Positions 1 to 7,941 of a stretch of 26,895 bases of DNA are shown in pieces; the stretch's first letter is position 1; each line of letters begins with the position of its first letter. The translations under genes were made by a program, and so were the position numbers. A model generated the notes under the pieces. It ran no database searches and was not told the origin of the DNA. It saw only the letters and a program-made list of their open reading frames with translations. The stretch spans positions 1 through 26,895 of the forward strand of contig CAIYYW010000283.1 in the NCBI GenBank assembly GCA_903930515.1, given 5' to 3'. The DNA comes from an uncultured delta proteobacterium. GTDB taxonomy: Bacteria > RBG-13-61-14 > DRUE01.

Positions 1-169
1 AAACCCGGTTAGGGCGGTATAAGTCGAGCCGGATCCTGAATACTCCTCCAGAGTGCCATTCAGCGTCAACATTGCCTCTACTTGATCGCCCTGGCGCCTG
101 GGCAAAAAAAATAGTTGCCCTTGAAACAGCAAAAGGGAAATTGAAGGGAGAGGTGTATTCAAAGAAATC

Positions 170-293
170 GCAGACAAGAGTGTCTGCACCCCAGAGGAGT
201 GTTCAGAGCTATCGCGCCTGAAGGCGCTCGCACATTCAAAGCAGCACGCAGGCAAGAGTGTCTGCGCCACGAATCTATCGCGACTAAAGTCGC
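170..293. repeat. Two alternating pairs of small palindromic repeats (A-B-A-B)
   Basis: Element A is a hairpin with a 7-bp stem and an AGAG loop: GCAGACA-AGAG-TGTCTGC at 170-187 (perfect) and a copy at 248-265 with one G-T pair. Element B is a hairpin with a 6-bp stem and a 2-base loop: GCGCCT-GA-AGGCGC at 214-227 and GCGACT-AA-AGTCGC at 280-293. Both B copies are preceded by CTATC and followed by YCGC. The stems differ in sequence but keep complementarity, which suggests selection on the fold. They resemble REP-type dispersed intergenic palindromes; that class assignment is inference. Confidence 0.7.
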
Positions 294-323
294 CCGCGGG
301 GTCCGGCCCCCAGGAAATGGGAT

Positions 324-353
324 TTGCTTTTATGGATGGGAGTTTGGTAGAAT
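324..353 (+). promoter_or_regulatory. Candidate sigma70-type promoter for the GH2 gene
   Basis: TTGCTT (324-329) and TAGAAT (348-353) are separated by 18 bases, a reasonable -35/-10 pair. It lies 45 bases upstream of the chosen GH2 start. A third copy of repeat A would fall in the resulting leader. Pattern match only. Confidence 0.4.
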
Positions 354-364
354 TTGATTGTGAT

Positions 365-380
365 CAGGCAAGAGTGCCTG
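365..380. repeat. Third copy of palindromic repeat A, in the GH2 leader
   Basis: CAGGCA-AGAG-TGCCTG is a perfect 6-bp stem with the same AGAG loop as the copies at 170-187 and 248-265. It ends 6 bases before the Shine-Dalgarno sequence of the GH2 gene (GGAGGAGG, about 387-394), so the RNA hairpin could affect translation of that gene. Confidence 0.65.
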
Positions 381-398
381 CTCCACGGAGGAGGAGAG

Positions 399-2696
399 AT
401 GGGAAGAAAGGCGATTTTAATAGGGTTGGTTTTAGCGCTGGCGCCGCTGTCGGCTTTTGCCGGGCATCAAGAACGGAAGTCTGCAAGCGAGCTGAACAAG
501 TTTAAGTTTATTCAGGTGGACCCGAAGAGCGGATCTGAGAAGGGGACCTGGATGGAGGGCAAGGTTCCGGGGGATGTGATCACGGATTTAGTGAAGGCGG
601 GCAAGCTAGCGCATCCGTATTATGATTTCAACTCCAAGGACGCGCTCTGGGTGAATAATTTTAATTGGAGGTATCAGACCGAATTCAGGGCCGAGCCCGA
701 CCAGGACCAGCGGGTCTGGATTTTGTTTCACGGGATTGATTATAAGAGTCGCGGGAGTTTGAACGGCAGGGAAATCTTCAATCATACCGGGATGTTTTCG
801 AGGGTATTTGTGGATGCCACTCCGCTTTTGAAAAAGGGGGAGGAGAACCAGTTGGAGGTTCAACTGGAGGGCTTGGGCAACCTGATCAACAGCGGTTCCT
901 ACACCGTTGACGAAATCCTTGAGCAATGGAATAGACGACACACCACCAAGACCCAGATGAGTTATGGCTGGGATTTTGCGCCGGAGTTGATCGGCGCCGG
1001 GATCTGGGACAAGGTGGAATTATTCAAGACCGGCCCGGCATTGATTGAGGAGCTTGGGATCAAGACCAGGAATTCCGGCGAGGTCGGCATTGAGCTTTCA
1101 GTTGATTCAAATCAAGACGGCCCGGCGGTCCTGAAAATCTCGGTCCTTCCCGAAAACTTCGGAGACCAAAAACCGGTTTTGCAACAAGAATTTCCGGTTG
1201 AATTGAAGCGGGGTAAATCAATCCATAATTCAGGATTCACAATTTATAATCCCAAATTATGGTGGAGCTGGGATTTGGGCGATCCGAATTTATACCGGGT
1301 CCAGGCCGAGCTGATCGTTAATGGCCAGACCAGCGACCGGCTGGAGGAGACCTTCGGGTTCCGGGAGATTGTCTGGGAACAAAACCCGGGCGCGCCCGAG
1401 GGCTGGAAATGGGTGTTGAGATTGAACGGCAAACGGATATTCCTTCGCGGCGCGAACTGGGTTCCGCCGGAAGCCTTGTTCGGGCAACTCACCGACGAGC
1501 GGTATGATAAATTGCTCGGGCTGGCGCGCGAGGCCCACATCAACATCTTCCGGATCTGGGGCGGGGGCAACCGGGAACGGGATTATTTTTATGATTCCGC
1601 GGACCGGCTGGGCATTATGCTCTGGCAGGAATTTCCGCTCGCCTGCATTTTTATCCCGACCTTCCCAACCGACGAAAAATTCCTCTCCCTGGTGGAGCGG
1701 GAATCCGGCGAGATCATCCGGGCGATCCGGAACCATCCGAGCGTGATCCTTTACAGCGGCGGGAACGAGTTTGATGTTAAGAAGAACGCGGCGGTGGTGG
1801 CTCGGATGAGGAAAGCGGTCCAGGAGACGGACCCGGATCGGAGGTTCATTGCGGCGTCCCCGGCCGAGGGCGACAGCCATAACTGGGCGGTCTGGCACCG
1901 GTTCGGGAACCTGCTGGACTATTATTCCGATGAGCATGTATTGATGAGCGAGTTCGGCTTGCAGTCGTTCCCGAGCGTCAGCGCCCTGGAGAAATATATT
2001 TCCCGAAAACTGCTCTGGCCGATGGGCAAGGTTTACGAGTTCCACAACCTGGGCCGGTCCAAGATGATGAAATACCTCTCCGCTCTCCCGCATGAGGACA
2101 GTTTGGATGGGTATGTGGAGGCCAGCCAGAAGATGCAGGCCTATTATTACCAGCGCTCCACCGAGCACTGGCGGATCCGCAAGTACCGTTACAGCGGTAC
2201 TTTGTTCTGGCAGTTCAACGAGCCCTGGCCGGCGATCTGCTGGTCGGTGATAGATTACGAGCTTGTCCCCAAGCTCGCCTACGAGCGGATCAAGGACAGC
2301 TACAACCCGCTCCTGATCGCCGCGGACCTGGCGGTTCGGGGATGGAAACCCGGGGATGATCTTTCCACCGACCTTTTCCTGGTCAATGACTACGACCGGA
2401 AATTTTCCAATTTGAAAATACAGGCCTTTGCCGGCGGCAAGCTGGTCGGGACCTGGCTGGATAACGCGGAGCCGGACTCGAGCAAAAAAATCGCCACCCT
2501 CAACGCCAGGTTGTCACCGGACATTGCGGCGACTTTGGAGCTGTTTGTCTGGGACAAGGACAAATTGGTTTCTCAGAATTTTTATGACCTGGAGGTTTAT
2601 GATCCGAAGCCTTCGGACGCGATGATGCGCGCGGTGGATAAGGTTGTCAATCAGGTCGGCTTTGGGGAGAAGCAGCCGGAAAAGGAAAAGGATTAG
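399..2696 (+). CDS. Secreted GH2-family beta-mannosidase-like glycoside hydrolase
   Basis: Predicted exo-glycosidase of family GH2, most like beta-mannosidases that remove terminal beta-mannose from mannans or N-glycan-type chains. The start at 399 follows a strong GGAGGAGG and gives a signal peptide ending in Ala-Phe-Ala (MGRKAILIG...PLSAFA), so the protein is exported. A frame open from 354 would spoil the signal peptide. An N-terminal jelly-roll sugar-binding domain is followed by an Ig-like domain and the TIM barrel. The acid/base Glu is probably E457 (SGGNEFD) and the nucleophile E518 (SEFGLQS), both as in GH2 mannosidases. FRIWGGG near residue 390 is another barrel signature. At 765 residues it has the usual family length. 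It stands alone, tail to tail with the LysW-like gene, with only 2 bases between stop codons. The exact sugar specificity is not certain. Confidence 0.88.
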   Translation: MGRKAILIGLVLALAPLSAFAGHQERKSASELNKFKFIQVDPKSGSEKGTWMEGKVPGDVITDLVKAGKLAHPYYDFNSKDALWVNNFNWRYQTEFRAEPDQDQRVWILFHGIDYKSRGSLNGREIFNHTGMFSRVFVDATPLLKKGEENQLEVQLEGLGNLINSGSYTVDEILEQWNRRHTTKTQMSYGWDFAPELIGAGIWDKVELFKTGPALIEELGIKTRNSGEVGIELSVDSNQDGPAVLKISVLPENFGDQKPVLQQEFPVELKRGKSIHNSGFTIYNPKLWWSWDLGDPNLYRVQAELIVNGQTSDRLEETFGFREIVWEQNPGAPEGWKWVLRLNGKRIFLRGANWVPPEALFGQLTDERYDKLLGLAREAHINIFRIWGGGNRERDYFYDSADRLGIMLWQEFPLACIFIPTFPTDEKFLSLVERESGEIIRAIRNHPSVILYSGGNEFDVKKNAAVVARMRKAVQETDPDRRFIAASPAEGDSHNWAVWHRFGNLLDYYSDEHVLMSEFGLQSFPSVSALEKYISRKLLWPMGKVYEFHNLGRSKMMKYLSALPHEDSLDGYVEASQKMQAYYYQRSTEHWRIRKYRYSGTLFWQFNEPWPAICWSVIDYELVPKLAYERIKDSYNPLLIAADLAVRGWKPGDDLSTDLFLVNDYDRKFSNLKIQAFAGGKLVGTWLDNAEPDSSKKIATLNARLSPDIAATLELFVWDKDKLVSQNFYDLEVYDPKPSDAMMRAVDKVVNQVGFGEKQPEKEKD

Positions 2697-2698
2697 GA

Positions 2699-2887
2699 TT
2701 AGGGCTTTCTGTGGCCGTAATCCCCCCAGTCCTCTTCAACTTCAACTTCTTTGCCCTTTTCTTCCGGCTCCTTCTTGATCATGAGCTGGGTTCCGCAACA
2801 GGAGCAATACACAAAATTGCCGACCCGGTCATCGGCATTGAGCGGGATGTTTGCCGTGCATACCGGGCAAGAGGTTTCTCTTGACAT
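2699..2887 (-). CDS. LysW-like small zinc-ribbon protein with C-terminal extension
   Basis: A 62-residue acidic protein with two CxxC pairs (CPVC near residue 8 and CSCC near 29) forming a single zinc ribbon, followed by a Glu-rich tail with EDWGD. This matches LysW/amino-group carrier proteins, whose C-terminal EDWGE carries the substrate on its last Glu during lysine or arginine synthesis. Here the motif is EDWGD and six further residues (YGHRKP) follow, so the terminal carboxyl used by true LysW is not available. No lysX/argX-type ligase or other amino-acid genes are nearby. The ATG at 2887 is chosen because AAAGGAGA sits 7 bases upstream; an upstream ATG at 2908 lacks that signal. It may be a carrier protein with altered chemistry or only a structural relative. 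Confidence 0.7.
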   Translation of the reverse strand: MSRETSCPVCTANIPLNADDRVGNFVYCSCCGTQLMIKKEPEEKGKEVEVEEDWGDYGHRKP

Positions 2888-2917
2888 TTTGTTCTCCTTT
2901 CCAGGCAACCCTGGGCA

Positions 2918-2945
2918 TTGAAGAATAATCCTATTCTGCTAGAAT
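2918..2945 (+). promoter_or_regulatory. Candidate promoter of the tol-pal operon
   Basis: TTGAAG (2918-2923) and TAGAAT (2940-2945) are 16 bases apart, 37 bases before the tolQ start. The -10 overlaps a small inverted repeat, TATTCT-GCT-AGAATA (2932-2946). The region also serves the divergent LysW-like gene, so the two may share control. Pattern match only. Confidence 0.4.
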
Positions 2946-2982
2946 ATAGGGATAAGATAGCAGGGTTAATCGGGAAAAGAAA

Positions 2983-3774
2983 GTGGCGGGATATATATCA
3001 ACGATTATATTGGTTTCAGGGCCGGGATCGCTGAGCGTGTGGAAGCTGATCAACGACGCGGGCCTGATGGTCAAGATGATTATGGTCCTGCTGATGTTCT
3101 TCTCCGTGCTCTCCTGGGCGATCATCCTGTGGAAATTCTTCCAGCTCCGCCGCGCGCGGCGGGCTTCGGAGAAATTCATTGACCGGTTCTGGAAGGCGGA
3201 CAGCCTGGACAAGGCCTTCCAGGAGACGGGTAAATTCCAGGAAAGCCCGTTGGCGAGGGTTTTTTTAGCCGGGTATCAGGAATTGAACCGGGTGCGGGAG
3301 CGGCGCAAGCAATTGGAAGAAACGGACCCGGAGTTCAAGTTCCCGGTCCGGAGGGAGTTGATCGGGGTGGAGAATGTGCAGCGGGCGATGAACCAGGAGA
3401 CCAGCAAGGAAATGATCCGGCTGGGAAGGTTCCTGTCCTTCCTCGCCACCTGCGGGTCCACCGCCCCCTTTATCGGACTGTTCGGCACGGTCTGGGGAAT
3501 TATGAACAGCTTCCGCCGTCTCGCGATCCTGCAAAGCGCGGGACTGGCCGTGGTGGCTCCCGGGATCAGCGAGGCCTTGGTCGCGACCGCGGCCGGCTTG
3601 TTCGCGGCGATCCCCGCGGTGATTTTTTACAATTTTTACCTGAGCCAGCTCCGCTATCTGGAGAGCGAGTTGGAGAACTTTTGCAGCGAGTTCATCAATA
3701 TCATCGAGCGGCACTATCTGAAGAAGCTCAAGCTGAAGATGGAAGGGATTGACGCGGAGCCGGAGTTGAGATGA
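2983..3774 (+). CDS. tolQ: TolQ proton channel subunit (MotA/TolQ/ExbB family)
   Basis: Inner-membrane subunit that with TolR forms the proton-driven motor energising TolA during envelope constriction and outer-membrane maintenance. The first membrane helix (about residues 28-50) is followed by a cytoplasmic loop and two C-terminal helices (about 148-170 and 185-212) containing the conserved GLFGTVWGIM and ALVATAAGLFAAIPA segments. The start is a GTG at 2983 with a weak ribosome site; an in-frame GTG at 3037 is the alternative and would shorten only the periplasmic N-terminus. The identity as TolQ rather than ExbB rests on the downstream tolR-tolA-tolB-pal-cpoB genes. The stop overlaps the tolR start by 4 bases (ATGA). 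Confidence 0.93.
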   Translation: MAGYISTIILVSGPGSLSVWKLINDAGLMVKMIMVLLMFFSVLSWAIILWKFFQLRRARRASEKFIDRFWKADSLDKAFQETGKFQESPLARVFLAGYQELNRVRERRKQLEETDPEFKFPVRRELIGVENVQRAMNQETSKEMIRLGRFLSFLATCGSTAPFIGLFGTVWGIMNSFRRLAILQSAGLAVVAPGISEALVATAAGLFAAIPAVIFYNFYLSQLRYLESELENFCSEFINIIERHYLKKLKLKMEGIDAEPELR

Positions 3775-4184
3775 ATCTTGAATCTAAATCGCGGCTGCCG
3801 ATGTCGGAGATCAATGTCACCCCGTTCGTGGATGTGATGCTGGTGCTGCTGGTGATCTTTATGATCACGGCCCCGCAGTTGGAGCAGGGAGTGGCGGTGA
3901 ACCTTCCCGAAGTCACCACCAACGCGCTCCCGGGCCAGAGCCAGGAACTGGTGGTGACGGTCACCGCGGGGCGGGAGATTTTCATCAACCGCTACCCGGT
4001 GAAGCTGGAGCAGTTGGGGCCGAAGATCAAAGAAATACTTTCCCAGCGGCCGGAAAAGGACCTGTTCCTGCGCGCGGACCAGGGCGTGCCTTACGGGTTC
4101 GTGGTCCAGGTGATGTCGGTCTTGCGGGAGAATGACGCCAAGGGGATCGGGCTGGTGACCGAGCCGGAGCGGATTAAGCAATGA
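3771..4184 (+). CDS. tolR: TolR/ExbD-family motor subunit
   Basis: A 137-residue protein with a short cytoplasmic N-terminus, one membrane helix (about residues 18-36) carrying the conserved Asp of the proton path in PFVDVMLVLLVIFM, and a periplasmic domain. This is the TolR/ExbD layout. It partners TolQ and couples proton flow to movement of TolA. Starts inside the tolQ stop and ends overlapping the next start by 4 bases, so translation of the three genes is probably coupled. Confidence 0.94.
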   Translation: MNLESKSRLPMSEINVTPFVDVMLVLLVIFMITAPQLEQGVAVNLPEVTTNALPGQSQELVVTVTAGREIFINRYPVKLEQLGPKIKEILSQRPEKDLFLRADQGVPYGFVVQVMSVLRENDAKGIGLVTEPERIKQ

Positions 4185-4966
4185 AGGGAAAGCCGATCCG
4201 GAAGAAAAGCCCCGATTCAAAATTCGGTCTGTTCATAATTGTGTCAATAATTTTCCACCTCGGATTCCTGATCAGCGCGATGCTCGGGTCCAGCCGCAGC
4301 GCCCGAGCCGACCTGTCAATGCTCAACCCGATGTTCGTGCAGTTGTATCAGCCGCAGGATTTCCCCGCCTTTGACCAGGCCGCCGGCCCCAAGCCGGAAG
4401 ACGGCACGGTTCAAGCCCAGCCTTCTGAAAAAAACCCGGCCCCGGCGCCAACCCCGGCCCCGGCGCAAAAGGCTCCGGAAAAGGCGGTCCTGCCCAAGGA
4501 CGCCACCAAGGAGGAATTGAAGAAGGACACCGGGTCAACCGTTTCCAACCAGTTGACCGACGAGGATAAAAAACGGGTGAGTGACGCGATCTCCGCGATC
4601 AAGCGCGAGGTGAACAAGGGAGAGGCCTCGGGCGCCGAGGCGGAATGGCGGGATGTGGTTGGAGGGATAAACGCGGACATCGAAAAGCGGGCATATTTCA
4701 GCAGGGCCAGCGAGGTTTATACCCGGAGCTGGGTGGTTCCCTCGAGCGTTCCGCAAGACCCCAGCCTGCGGGTGAGGGTGATCATCAGGATCGGCAGCGC
4801 CGGCGAGGTGATAGACTATCAGGTATTGAGTTGGAGCGGGAACCAATCCCTGGATCGTTCAGTCCAAAAAGTATTAGAGTTGGTCAAGGAACTTCCGGCG
4901 CCGCCCCTTTTAGGGGCGCAGTGGCTGAGCATCGGGATCGAGTTCCGTCCGTACCAGGAGGAGTGA
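4181..4966 (+). CDS. tolA: TolA-like envelope-spanning protein with TonB-type C-terminus
   Basis: A 261-residue protein with a basic N-terminus, one membrane helix (about 15-36, SKFGLFIIVSIIFHLGFLIS), a Pro/Ala-rich stretch of repeated PAPAPTP-type sequence (about 65-110), a charged helical part, and a C-terminal TonB/TolA_C-like domain (about 185-261, with VRVIIRIGSAGEV). TolA links the TolQR motor to Pal and TolB in the outer membrane. It is shorter than E. coli TolA and lacks its long Ala/Lys helix. The TonB-type end is common outside Gammaproteobacteria. Position between tolR and tolB decides the name. Stop and tolB start overlap as TGATG. Confidence 0.88.
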   Translation: MKGKPIRKKSPDSKFGLFIIVSIIFHLGFLISAMLGSSRSARADLSMLNPMFVQLYQPQDFPAFDQAAGPKPEDGTVQAQPSEKNPAPAPTPAPAQKAPEKAVLPKDATKEELKKDTGSTVSNQLTDEDKKRVSDAISAIKREVNKGEASGAEAEWRDVVGGINADIEKRAYFSRASEVYTRSWVVPSSVPQDPSLRVRVIIRIGSAGEVIDYQVLSWSGNQSLDRSVQKVLELVKELPAPPLLGAQWLSIGIEFRPYQEE

Positions 4967-6312
4967 TGTTGAAAAAGATTTGGCTGGGATTGGTTTTGAT
5001 CTTGATCTCCGGGGTGATCCTGGCGCAGGGCTCCGGCCAGCCCCAATTCATCATCATCAGCAAGGCCCCGAAAAAGGCCCGGGTCGCGATCCCGGTGTTC
5101 AAGGTCAAGGCGCTTTCCACGGATAGCTTTGTTTTAGGCGAGGAGTTGTCCGGGGTATTGTCAAAGGACCTGGCCAAGAGCGGGCTGTTTGAGCTGATCC
5201 CGCGCGAGAGCTATCTCCGATCCAGCCAGATCGCTCCGGAGGTGGAAGACTGGCAGGCCTGGAGCATTTTGGGCGGACAGGCATTGGTCCGGGGAGAAAT
5301 CACCGAAGTCAGCGCCGGCCAGTTTGAGATTACGCTCAAGCTGCTTGATGTCGCGGTTCAGAAGCTCTCGGTGGGCAAGGTCTATAAGGGAAACAAGTCG
5401 AGCCTGAGAAGGATGATGCACCGGTTCTCGGACGAGACTATTGATTGGCTGACCGGGACCAGGGGCGGGTTTGAGAGCCGGATCGCCTTGGTTTCGGACA
5501 AGGCCGGCCGGAAGGAAATCTTTATCGCGGACTCGGACGGGTTCAACCCGATCCAGATCACGGCGAGCAAGAAGCTGAACCTTGATCCGGCCTGGCTGAA
5601 CGGGAACAGTCTTTATTATCTGGGCTACGACCGGATCAACCCGGATTTATATTTGATGGATATTATCACCAAACAGAAAACCCTGATCTCGGCCCAGCCC
5701 GGACTAAATATGTCGCCTGCGGCCGGGCCCTCCGGCAAGAAGCTGGCGTTCGCGATGGAAAGTCCGGGGAACAATCTGGATATTTATATCAGCAACCCGG
5801 ACGGGACCAAGGCTCAGCGGCTCACCTATAACCCGGCCAATGACCTGGAGCCGACCTGGAGCCCGGACGGTCATTATTTGGCGTTCGTGTCCGACCGGAC
5901 CGGGTCTCCCCAAATATATATGATGGACCTTTATCAGGGCGCGGAGGCGGAGGGGAACCGGCCGATCCGGCTGAGCGCGACCGGAAGCTATAACACTTCC
6001 CCGGCCTGGAGCCCGGACGGAAGATATGTCGCGTACAGCAGGAGGATCGGAAATCAGTTCGACCTGTTCCTGATTGACTTCGCCTCCCCGAATAAGCGCA
6101 CCGAGGTACAGCTTACCGACACGGCCTCCAACGAGCAAGACCCGTGCTGGGGACCGGACAGCCGGATGCTTCTTTACAGCGCGAACCCGAGCGGTAATTA
6201 TGATATATATATGATCAGCATTTACAGTAAGGAGCCGGCGCGGGTCACGGATTGGCCCAGCAACGAGACCCAGCCTGGCTGGTCTCAAAATTTATTTCAA
6301 GAAGGAGGATAA
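4966..6312 (+). CDS. tolB: TolB periplasmic beta-propeller protein
   Basis: Periplasmic partner of Pal that is released when TolA pulls on the complex. The start at 4966 overlaps the tolA stop and has CAGGAGGAG just upstream. The much longer open frame from 4645 lies inside tolA and is not used. The signal peptide ends near LISGVILAQG. An N-terminal alpha/beta domain (about residues 35-145) precedes six WD40-like (PD40) blades, recognisable by repeated SPDG, DLYLMD and DIYMIS segments up to the C-terminus. At 448 residues it has the normal length. The stop lies within the Shine-Dalgarno region of pal, 2 bases before its start. Confidence 0.96.
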   Translation: MLKKIWLGLVLILISGVILAQGSGQPQFIIISKAPKKARVAIPVFKVKALSTDSFVLGEELSGVLSKDLAKSGLFELIPRESYLRSSQIAPEVEDWQAWSILGGQALVRGEITEVSAGQFEITLKLLDVAVQKLSVGKVYKGNKSSLRRMMHRFSDETIDWLTGTRGGFESRIALVSDKAGRKEIFIADSDGFNPIQITASKKLNLDPAWLNGNSLYYLGYDRINPDLYLMDIITKQKTLISAQPGLNMSPAAGPSGKKLAFAMESPGNNLDIYISNPDGTKAQRLTYNPANDLEPTWSPDGHYLAFVSDRTGSPQIYMMDLYQGAEAEGNRPIRLSATGSYNTSPAWSPDGRYVAYSRRIGNQFDLFLIDFASPNKRTEVQLTDTASNEQDPCWGPDSRMLLYSANPSGNYDIYMISIYSKEPARVTDWPSNETQPGWSQNLFQEGG

Positions 6313-6314
6313 AA

Positions 6315-7037
6315 ATGATCAGAAAAGTCGGAGTGTCGATGTTGATGTCGTTGGCCCTGATCCTGGCGGTGTCCTGCGGCAAGGACGCGAAAAAAGCGAT
6401 TGACGACGCGCAATTGTCGCTGACCCAGGCCCAGGACGCGGGCGCGGACCAATACGCGCCGGATGAATACAAGAGCGCGGAGGGTCTTTTGAGCAAGGCC
6501 CGGGATGAATATTCCGGCCGCGATTACAAGCAGTCCCAGGCCGACGCGGTGAGCAGCAAGGAGCAATCGGACCTAGCCCTGAAGCGGTCGCAGGACCGGA
6601 AGGCCGAAGGGGCGAAGGCCAAAGCGGCTCAACCGGAAACCACGGTCGCGTACAATGTCTCAACCCTGGGCGAGGAGACGGTCCCGATTGAGGATCAGGC
6701 CAAAGCCGCGCTCAAGGATATCAATTTCTCCTTTGACGCCACGGACCTGGATGACGCGGCCAAGGAGATTTTGGTCGCGAACGCCAAGTGGCTTGCGGAT
6801 CATCCGGACCTGAAAATCCAGGTAGAGGGACATTGCGACGAGCGCGGGTCCGAGGACTACAATTTGGCCCTGGGCGAGAAACGGGCCAAGGCGGTTCGGG
6901 ATTACCTGGTCAGCCTGGGCATTTCACCCGCCGGACTCAGCATCATCAGCTACGGGAAAACCATGCCCCTGGATCCCGGACATACCGAGGATGCCTGGTT
7001 CCAAAACCGACGGGCGCATTTCGCGATTCAGAAATAA
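6315..7037 (+). CDS. pal: Pal peptidoglycan-associated outer-membrane lipoprotein
   Basis: The signal peptide ends in a lipobox with Cys21 (LAVSC), so the mature protein is a lipoprotein. Residues 25-115 are Ala/Lys/Asp-rich and helical, an insertion absent from E. coli Pal. The C-terminal OmpA-like domain (about 135-240) has the peptidoglycan-binding pattern GHCDERGSEDYN...LGEKRA and a final NRRAHFAI. Pal anchors the outer membrane to the cell wall and binds TolB and TolA. The start at 6315 is chosen over an upstream frame because it has GAAGGAGG upstream and gives a lipoprotein signal. A 24-base gap with GGAGAG leads to cpoB. Confidence 0.95.
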   Translation: MIRKVGVSMLMSLALILAVSCGKDAKKAIDDAQLSLTQAQDAGADQYAPDEYKSAEGLLSKARDEYSGRDYKQSQADAVSSKEQSDLALKRSQDRKAEGAKAKAAQPETTVAYNVSTLGEETVPIEDQAKAALKDINFSFDATDLDDAAKEILVANAKWLADHPDLKIQVEGHCDERGSEDYNLALGEKRAKAVRDYLVSLGISPAGLSIISYGKTMPLDPGHTEDAWFQNRRAHFAIQK

Positions 7038-7061
7038 ATTTTCCGGACAAGGAGAGAGAAA

Positions 7062-7853
7062 ATGAGCCGAATCATTCGGACGGGATTGGTTTTGGCTGTT
7101 GGTCTGGTTTTGATCGCAAGCTCGGCCCGGGCTTGGAAGATTTCCGATCTGGAGGCCGAGATCGCGGCGCTGAAGAGCCGGATCGGTCAGGTGGAGGAGC
7201 GCGAGGAAAAATACCGGAAGCAAGTTGATGCCGCCAAACAGGCGAGCCAGGACCAGGTGATGCAGGTTAGGAAAGACCAGGCGGACCTGAAGCTGGAGAT
7301 AGAGCGGCTCAAGTCGCAAATGGATCAGCTCCAAGAAACGGTCGGGGACCTGAATCAAAAAATCACCGCCCTGGAAACCCAGGTCCAATCCCAGGCCCAA
7401 ACCCTGGCCCAGCAATCCGCCACTGCCCAGGCCGAGCCGACTTCCGAGACCAAGGAATCCGGACCCGGAACTGACATCTACAACCTGGCCCTGGATTACT
7501 TCAAAAAAGGAAAATATGACATCGCCCGCGACCAGTTCCAAGCCTTCCTTTCCGCCAATCCCAAGGATTCCTATTCCGACAACGCCCAGTTCTGGATTGG
7601 GGAGACTTATTTCCAGCAGAAAAATTTCAAATACGCCATTAACGAATATGCCAAGGTCTCGGAAAAATATCCCAAAGCAAACAAGGTTCCGGCCTCTCTT
7701 TACAAGATCGGGGTCTGCTTTGAAAGCCTGGGCAAGAAGCCCGAGGCCCAGGCGCTCTACAAGCAGGTGATGGATGCTTACCCTAATTCCGACGAAGCCG
7801 CCAAGGCCAAGGATAAACTGGATAAATTGCAGAAATCAGAAAAGCCGAAATGA
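7062..7853 (+). CDS. cpoB: CpoB/YbgF Tol-Pal accessory protein
   Basis: Periplasmic protein that links Tol-Pal with peptidoglycan synthesis in E. coli. A signal peptide (residues 1-24, ending SSARA) is followed by a long coiled coil (about 28-120) that trimerises known homologues, a Gln/Ala-rich linker and a C-terminal TPR domain (about 140-263; YNLALDYFKKGKYD, DNAQFWIGETYFQ and SLYKIGVCF motifs). Last gene of the operon; its C-terminus is Lys-rich. The 88-base gap to the convergent YraN gene holds only a weak 4-bp hairpin (7899-7912) before a short T run, not enough to call a terminator. Confidence 0.94.
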   Translation: MSRIIRTGLVLAVGLVLIASSARAWKISDLEAEIAALKSRIGQVEEREEKYRKQVDAAKQASQDQVMQVRKDQADLKLEIERLKSQMDQLQETVGDLNQKITALETQVQSQAQTLAQQSATAQAEPTSETKESGPGTDIYNLALDYFKKGKYDIARDQFQAFLSANPKDSYSDNAQFWIGETYFQQKNFKYAINEYAKVSEKYPKANKVPASLYKIGVCFESLGKKPEAQALYKQVMDAYPNSDEAAKAKDKLDKLQKSEKPK

Positions 7854-7941
7854 TAAAGTATCACCGCCGAGGCACGGGGAATTTCCAATTGGGCGAGCGG
7901 CTTTATCCGCGATTCCTTTTTGCAGCGCTGAAATATTTTTA

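Larger units (their letters stand above)
1..398. other. Upstream region without a clear gene
   Basis: No well-supported gene lies here. The stretch holds small palindromic repeats and a candidate promoter, listed separately. On the minus strand a frame stays open from about position 190 to the left edge. It includes an ATG at 92-90 followed by a short Thr/Ser/Gly-rich reading. It could be the start of a gene cut by the window edge, but there is no convincing ribosome binding site and the repeats overlap its upstream part, so I do not call it. Confidence 0.5.

Noticed and set aside
1-190. Open minus-strand frame at the left edge
   Set aside because: Too short and cut by the edge, no ribosome site, upstream part overlaps the palindromic repeats. 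Cannot be told from chance.
170-293. CRISPR array from repeated units near the left edge
   Set aside because: Units are two different short palindromes in alternation with unequal spacing, no constant repeat of 25-40 bases and no cas genes.
1290-2168. 292-codon minus-strand frame inside the GH2 gene
   Set aside because: Antisense shadow of a high-GC gene; no domain and no ribosome site, whereas the plus strand encodes a full GH2 enzyme.
4645-4965. Long frame extending tolB upstream by 107 codons
   Set aside because: It lies wholly inside tolA in another frame. tolB has its own signal peptide and ribosome site at 4966.
7899-7912. Terminator after cpoB
   Set aside because: Only a 4-bp stem with a distant short T run; too weak to call.
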